NCBI GenBank assembly: GCA_937898635.1
Contig: CALEJW010000140.1
Coordinates: 1-9,183, forward strand
Source of the DNA: an uncultured Pseudomonadota bacterium
GTDB taxonomy: Bacteria > Pseudomonadota > Gammaproteobacteria > Burkholderiales > Usitatibacteraceae
Direction: 5' to 3'
Length of the DNA: 9,183 nucleotides
Positions within the stretch are counted from its first letter, which is position 1, and every line of letters starts with the position of its first letter. Below the pieces are notes generated by a model. That model made no database searches. It was not told where the DNA came from and saw nothing but the letters and a program-made list of their open reading frames with translations. This document shows, piece by piece, positions 6,034-9,183 of the stretch. Both the position numbers and the translations under genes were made by a program.

Positions 6034-8970
6034 TCACAGGATCTTGAGCGAGATCATCCATTCGTCGCCCGTGCGCCGGCCGCCCCGGAAGCCCGCCGCA
6101 TAGCCCGCCGAGAGCGTCATGTCGTACCAGTGCAGGACGCTGAACTTGAGGTCCACCTGCAGCCCGGCGGAAGCGAAGCTGCGCCGGCGGGCCGCGTCGT
6201 GCGGGTCGGTCCACAGGCCCGTGGCGAAGAGGGCCGGGCGCAGCCAGGTCAAGTGGAAGCTCGGCGTTCCCAGGTTCTCGAAGACGGCCGGGGGCAGGTT
6301 CAGCTCCAGCATCTGCCGCGCGAAGCTGCGACCGCCCACCTCGTTCAGCTCGAAGCCCGGCAGCGAGTCGTGCTCGCGGTAGCGCTTCTCGTCGCCGTTG
6401 TCCACGTAGTTGTTGCCGAAGCCGCCGAAGAAGTAGTTCGCGAAGGGATCGTCCCGTCGCCCGTCGGACGTGCCCGCCGCGCTCCTCAGCCAGACGGAGG
6501 AGTGGGCGAGCGGCAGCGCGTAGCCGAAGTCGAAGCCGCCGCGAAGCTGCGGCACGGCCTTGCCCCGGGCGTGGTTGCCGCTCAGGACCACCTCCCACTT
6601 CACGCCCTGCTCGTCGTCCACGGCGCCGAGGGAGCGCTGCACGAAGGTGTAGTGCAGCCCCACCTTCGCGGTCGAGAGCCGGTCCACCGTCGCGCCCACG
6701 TTCTGGTAGCCGGGCAGCGCGTCGATCCGGTCGTGGAAGGCGAGGTCGTACTTGAGCTCGAGCCGCCGCGGCTCGTCGTAGATGAGGAGGTCGTCGTAGC
6801 CGGCCTTCACCGCGAGGCCCTTCCGGCTGCGGATCGTGGGGCCGAAGATGTCGTAGAAGTCGGAGCGGTTCCAGGAGAGGTCCGCGCGCCAGCCCAGGTA
6901 GCGGAAGGTGAACTCCGCGTGCGCGCGCTCGTCGCGGGAAAGGTCCTTGTCCGGCGTCCACGCCGCGGTCACGCCGATCTTCGCGAAGGGGATCGCGTCC
7001 TCGATGTTCACGCGATAGCCCAGGCCCACCGAGTTCTTGTAGCCCTGCAGCACCGGGTAGGCGTTCTTCACCGTGAGTTCGCGCAGTGGCGCGTAGGGGC
7101 CGCGGCGCGTGACGAGCTTCTCCTCGTCCACGGTGCTCGCGGGCGGCACCTGCCACGTCGTCACCACGGGGTGCTTCGCCGCGACCTCCGCGCCGAGGAA
7201 GCGGATCGCGCTCACGTCCTTCAGGGGCTTCGGCTCGATGATCGCCGGCACGAATCCCTCGCCGGTGTAGGCGAAGACGACGAGGCGCCCGTCGGCGAGC
7301 GGCACCGGGCGGAAGAGCCCGGCCTCCGCGTTGGAGACCGCCTCGACCGCGCCCGTGGCCACCTCGTAGCGGAAGATGTTCGACACCCCCGTGTAGTAGC
7401 TGCTGCCGTAGAGGAAGCGGCCGTCCTTCGAGAAGACGAAGCTCTCCGGGATCGACTGGCCGAAGCGGAACTCGCTCAGGGGCTTCAGGTCCCCGGCCTG
7501 CAGCTTCGCGATCTCCCACACGCGCAGGAACTGCTCCGAGCTCACCTCGCTCACCGAGGCCGAGACGAGCCTGCCGTCGGGCGAGATGTCGAGGTCGTAG
7601 GGGACGTTCTCGTAGTCGAAGGCGTGGATGTCCTCGAACCGGTCGTAGGGCGGCGGGATGCGCACCAGCGTGGCGATGCCGTTGCCGTGGCGCACGCCCA
7701 GGAGCGAGCGGTCCACGGGATTGAAGGCGATCTCGCCCACGCGCGCGTCCTCCAGGAGCATGCGCGTCTCGCCCGTCTTCACGTCCACCGCCATGAGGTC
7801 GCGCAGCGCGAGGTTGTCGTTCGTGTAGAAGAACGTCCCCGTGGCCGCGTCCCACGCGACGGAGGAGACCCGGTAGAGCATCGCGCGCTTGATGTCGGCG
7901 ATGCGCCGCGTGGCGCCCGTGCGCGTGTCGATCGCGCCGACGTGCTCGACGGTGCCGGGGTAGCGGAAGGCCCCGTAGAGGGTGCCCGTCGCCTCGTCGT
8001 GGAAGGCGCGCGAGGAGGAGCCCACGGCCTTCGCGACGAGGGGGTGCTGCGGCGTGATCGGGAACTTGCGCACTTGCGCGAGGTTGCGGGCCTGGAAGTC
8101 GCGCTCGAAGGCGATCCAGTCGCGCCAGGCCTCCTCGAGGGGCTTGCCGAAGACGGCCTCGAACTGGTCGGCGTAGTAGCGCCGGCTCGCCTCGTCGCGC
8201 CGCAGCCAGGCGATCACCTTCTCCGGGGAGTGGGCGAGGGCGAGCCAGGTGAAGAAGCGCGTGCCGTAGAGGTAGGCGTTGGCGCCCACCTGGAAATCGA
8301 TCTTCGTGCCGCGGGAGACGAGCCCGAGGGGATCGAAGAAGTGCGCGCCGTCGCGCACCATCGCGCGGAAGACCATCTCGTCGTAGCCGCCCTGGGCGCG
8401 GCCGAGGCCGCCCCCCATCCAGGTCTCCAGGAAGACGGCGCTGCCCTCGTTGTACCAGCGCGGCGAGGTGAAGCGCGGCACGGTGAGGTAGCTGTAGAGG
8501 AGCGTCTCCGGGTTCTCGGGGCGCGCGGCAACCTTGCCTAGGAAGAGCCGCCGCCAGCGCCGGTCGGCCTCCGAGTGCCCGTCGCCCGTGGCGATGTGGA
8601 CCAGCTCGTGGTTCATGAGCGAGTACATGCGCTCGCTCGCGGGAAAGGTCTCGAAGGCGCGCGACAGCGGCGCGATGTCGACGATGAGGAGGTTGCGCGG
8701 GGCGCTGATGGCGGCCGCGTTGCCGAAGTCGGAGAGATCCTTCAGCAGGATCGTCGTGGGCTCGTAGGGCGTCCAGCCGAGCGTGCGCCGTTGCCACCCG
8801 AGGGAGTTGGTGAAGGTGCGCACCACGTGGGGCTCGAGGTAGCCGAGGGCGTCGAAGTAGATGAGCTTGAGGTCCTTCGTCTCGACGACGCTCATCCCGA
8901 GCGGGCTCTCCTCCGCGAGCGCCGCCCCGGGCAACAAGGCGAGCAGCAGGCACAGCCATGGGCGCCGCAT
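6034..8970 (-). CDS. Secreted multidomain protein: HExxH metallopeptidase-like domain, propeller region, C-terminal outer-membrane barrel
   Basis: This is a 978-residue protein of unassigned function. It begins with a clear Sec signal peptide (MRRPWLCLLLALLPGAALA, likely cut after residue 19). Residues about 30-290 resemble a gluzincin-type peptidase (peptidase MA-like): H121-E-L-V-H125 supplies two zinc ligands and a catalytic Glu, and N174-E175-G in YNEGSAVFLE is the likely third ligand. Residues about 320-600 hold repeated strand-turn units such as AIDTRTGATRRI, AVDVKTGETRML, DISPDGRLVSA and FSKDGRFLYGSSYY, typical of a TolB/WD40-like beta-propeller. Residues about 640-978 alternate polar and hydrophobic residues, with aromatic belts and glycine-rich turns. 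They end in WMISLKIL, like an outer-membrane beta-barrel of the surface-antigen type. GGAGG (8975-8979) lies four bases before the ATG. The PrsW-like protease gene follows after 19 bases. The domain order is read by eye, and the barrel assignment is the least secure part. Confidence 0.8.
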   Translation of the reverse strand: MRRPWLCLLLALLPGAALAEESPLGMSVVETKDLKLIYFDALGYLEPHVVRTFTNSLGWQRRTLGWTPYEPTTILLKDLSDFGNAAAISAPRNLLIVDIAPLSRAFETFPASERMYSLMNHELVHIATGDGHSEADRRWRRLFLGKVAARPENPETLLYSYLTVPRFTSPRWYNEGSAVFLETWMGGGLGRAQGGYDEMVFRAMVRDGAHFFDPLGLVSRGTKIDFQVGANAYLYGTRFFTWLALAHSPEKVIAWLRRDEASRRYYADQFEAVFGKPLEEAWRDWIAFERDFQARNLAQVRKFPITPQHPLVAKAVGSSSRAFHDEATGTLYGAFRYPGTVEHVGAIDTRTGATRRIADIKRAMLYRVSSVAWDAATGTFFYTNDNLALRDLMAVDVKTGETRMLLEDARVGEIAFNPVDRSLLGVRHGNGIATLVRIPPPYDRFEDIHAFDYENVPYDLDISPDGRLVSASVSEVSSEQFLRVWEIAKLQAGDLKPLSEFRFGQSIPESFVFSKDGRFLYGSSYYTGVSNIFRYEVATGAVEAVSNAEAGLFRPVPLADGRLVVFAYTGEGFVPAIIEPKPLKDVSAIRFLGAEVAAKHPVVTTWQVPPASTVDEEKLVTRRGPYAPLRELTVKNAYPVLQGYKNSVGLGYRVNIEDAIPFAKIGVTAAWTPDKDLSRDERAHAEFTFRYLGWRADLSWNRSDFYDIFGPTIRSRKGLAVKAGYDDLLIYDEPRRLELKYDLAFHDRIDALPGYQNVGATVDRLSTAKVGLHYTFVQRSLGAVDDEQGVKWEVVLSGNHARGKAVPQLRGGFDFGYALPLAHSSVWLRSAAGTSDGRRDDPFANYFFGGFGNNYVDNGDEKRYREHDSLPGFELNEVGGRSFARQMLELNLPPAVFENLGTPSFHLTWLRPALFATGLWTDPHDAARRRSFASAGLQVDLKFSVLHWYDMTLSAGYAAGFRGGRRTGDEWMISLKIL

Positions 8971-9004
8971 GGTTCCTCCCCTTCGTTCTTCTTGTCCCCG
9001 GGAG

Positions 9005-9032
9005 AGGATACGGGGCAGGCTCCCAAATGCAA
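9005..9032 (-). promoter_or_regulatory. Weak candidate promoter for the 978-residue protein operon
   Basis: On the - strand, TTGCAT (9027-9032) is followed after 16 bases by TATCCT (9005-9010), about 35 bases before the start codon. The -10 matches four of six and the -35 only three of six. It lies in the 109-base gap between this gene and the alanine-repeat gene, and its -35 touches the base of the upstream hairpin. Since that hairpin should stop upstream transcription, a promoter is expected here, but this exact one is uncertain. Confidence 0.25.
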
Positions 9033-9057
9033 ACCGCCGGCCCGGGGGCCGGCGGTT
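9032..9057 (-). terminator. Hairpin terminator after the alanine-repeat gene
   Basis: Bases 9032-9042 (AACCGCCGGCC) pair perfectly with 9047-9057, giving an 11-bp GC-rich stem and a 4-base loop. On the - strand the stem is followed by TGCATTT, a weak U tract. It begins 22 bases past the stop codon of the partial gene at the window's right edge, so it probably ends that transcript and insulates the next gene. Confidence 0.7.
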
Positions 9058-9079
9058 CGGTGCTGCGTGCGACCGGAGG

Positions 9080-9183
9080 CTACTTCTTCATCGCCTCGCT
9101 GGCGGCCTGGCTCGCGGCCTTGTTCGCGGCCTGGCTGGCGGCCTGGCTCGCCGCTTGGCTCGCGGCTTGGCTCGCGGCCTTGT
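9080..9183 (-). CDS. C-terminal part of an alanine-rich repeat protein, cut by window edge
   Basis: Thirty-three complete codons and a TAG stop (9080-9082) are visible; the start lies beyond the window. The visible protein is almost wholly a four-residue repeat of the form A-A-S-Q, with A-A-N-K in one or two units, and ends in SEAMKK. Such sequence should form one long alpha-helix with an alanine stripe. Small alanine-zipper envelope proteins (Lpp/OprI-like lipoproteins) are one possibility, but their repeats have different spacing, and no lipobox or signal peptide can be seen here. A strong hairpin 22 bases downstream and in-frame coding through all repeat units support a real gene. I do not recognise the family. 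Confidence 0.65.
   Translation of the reverse strand, partial: KAASQAASQAASQAASQAANKAASQAASEAMKK
9101..9183 (-). repeat. Degenerate 12-base tandem repeat inside the alanine-rich gene
   Basis: Six complete 12-base units and an 11-base partial unit run to the window edge. On the + strand they vary around CGCGGCCTGGCT, starting at 9101, 9113, 9125, 9137, 9149, 9161 and 9173. Most differences are at third codon positions (for example CTG/TTG for Gln and GGC/CGC for Ala). The unit length is a multiple of three, so gain or loss of units keeps the frame. Units at 9113 and 9173 share the same 11 bases, hinting at a higher 60-base period. Confidence 0.85.

Noticed and set aside
3750..6047. Open frame of 765 codons on the + strand opposite cfa and the PrsW-like gene
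   Set aside because: It is antisense to two well-supported genes, of low complexity, and lacks domain features.
6011..8959. Two further long frames over the 978-residue gene, on the - strand (982 codons) and on the + strand (6130-8541)
   Set aside because: The 6034-8970 frame has a signal peptide, a zinc motif, propeller repeats and a good ribosome-binding site. The other two are Arg/His- or Val/Glu-rich shadows.
9101..9183. Possibility that the tandem repeat is a CRISPR array or a non-coding satellite
   Set aside because: Units are 12 bases with no spacers and the frame stays open through every unit with mostly synonymous changes, so it is a coding repeat.

Overview
The window is dense, GC-rich chromosomal DNA with long spurious antisense reading frames, as expected at this base composition. 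The proteins are Gram-negative in character: an RlmJ-type 23S rRNA methyltransferase, a type I catalase-peroxidase, a CFA synthase and a probable outer-membrane beta-barrel protein. I infer a member of the Pseudomonadota, most likely a betaproteobacterium. No rRNA, tRNA, CRISPR array, insertion sequence or phage gene is visible.

Left part (1-1341, + strand). The window opens on the last 14 codons of a gene that overlaps the next start by ATGA. It is probably the toxin of a RelE/ParE-type toxin-antitoxin pair, because the following 99-residue gene is an HTH antidote of the HI1420 family, in which the toxin comes first. After a 152-base gap comes rlmJ, whose motif IV reads DPSY rather than DPPY. 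rlmJ and katG converge on a shared 15-bp perfect hairpin (1376-1414), which probably ends both transcripts.

Middle and right part (1440-9183, - strand). Read in transcription order from the right edge, the genes are: (i) a partial gene whose C-terminus is an alanine-rich tetrapeptide repeat, followed by a strong hairpin; (ii) a 978-residue secreted protein that joins an HExxH metallopeptidase-like domain, a TolB/WD40-like propeller region and a probable C-terminal outer-membrane barrel; (iii) 19 bases later, a PrsW-like intramembrane protease; (iv) cfa, cyclopropane fatty acid synthase; (v) katG, catalase-peroxidase. The last two have their own candidate promoters, which share the -10 sequence TAGATT and an 18-base spacer. 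An imperfect OxyR-like site lies just upstream of the katG -35.

Functionally, cfa and katG are both stress-protection genes, one for the membrane and one for peroxide. The 978-residue protein and the PrsW-like protease look like a two-gene envelope operon of unknown purpose and are the least explained part of the window. I found no clearly new defence or mobile system. The best leads are this envelope protease pair, the alanine-repeat protein at the edge, and the altered RlmJ motif.
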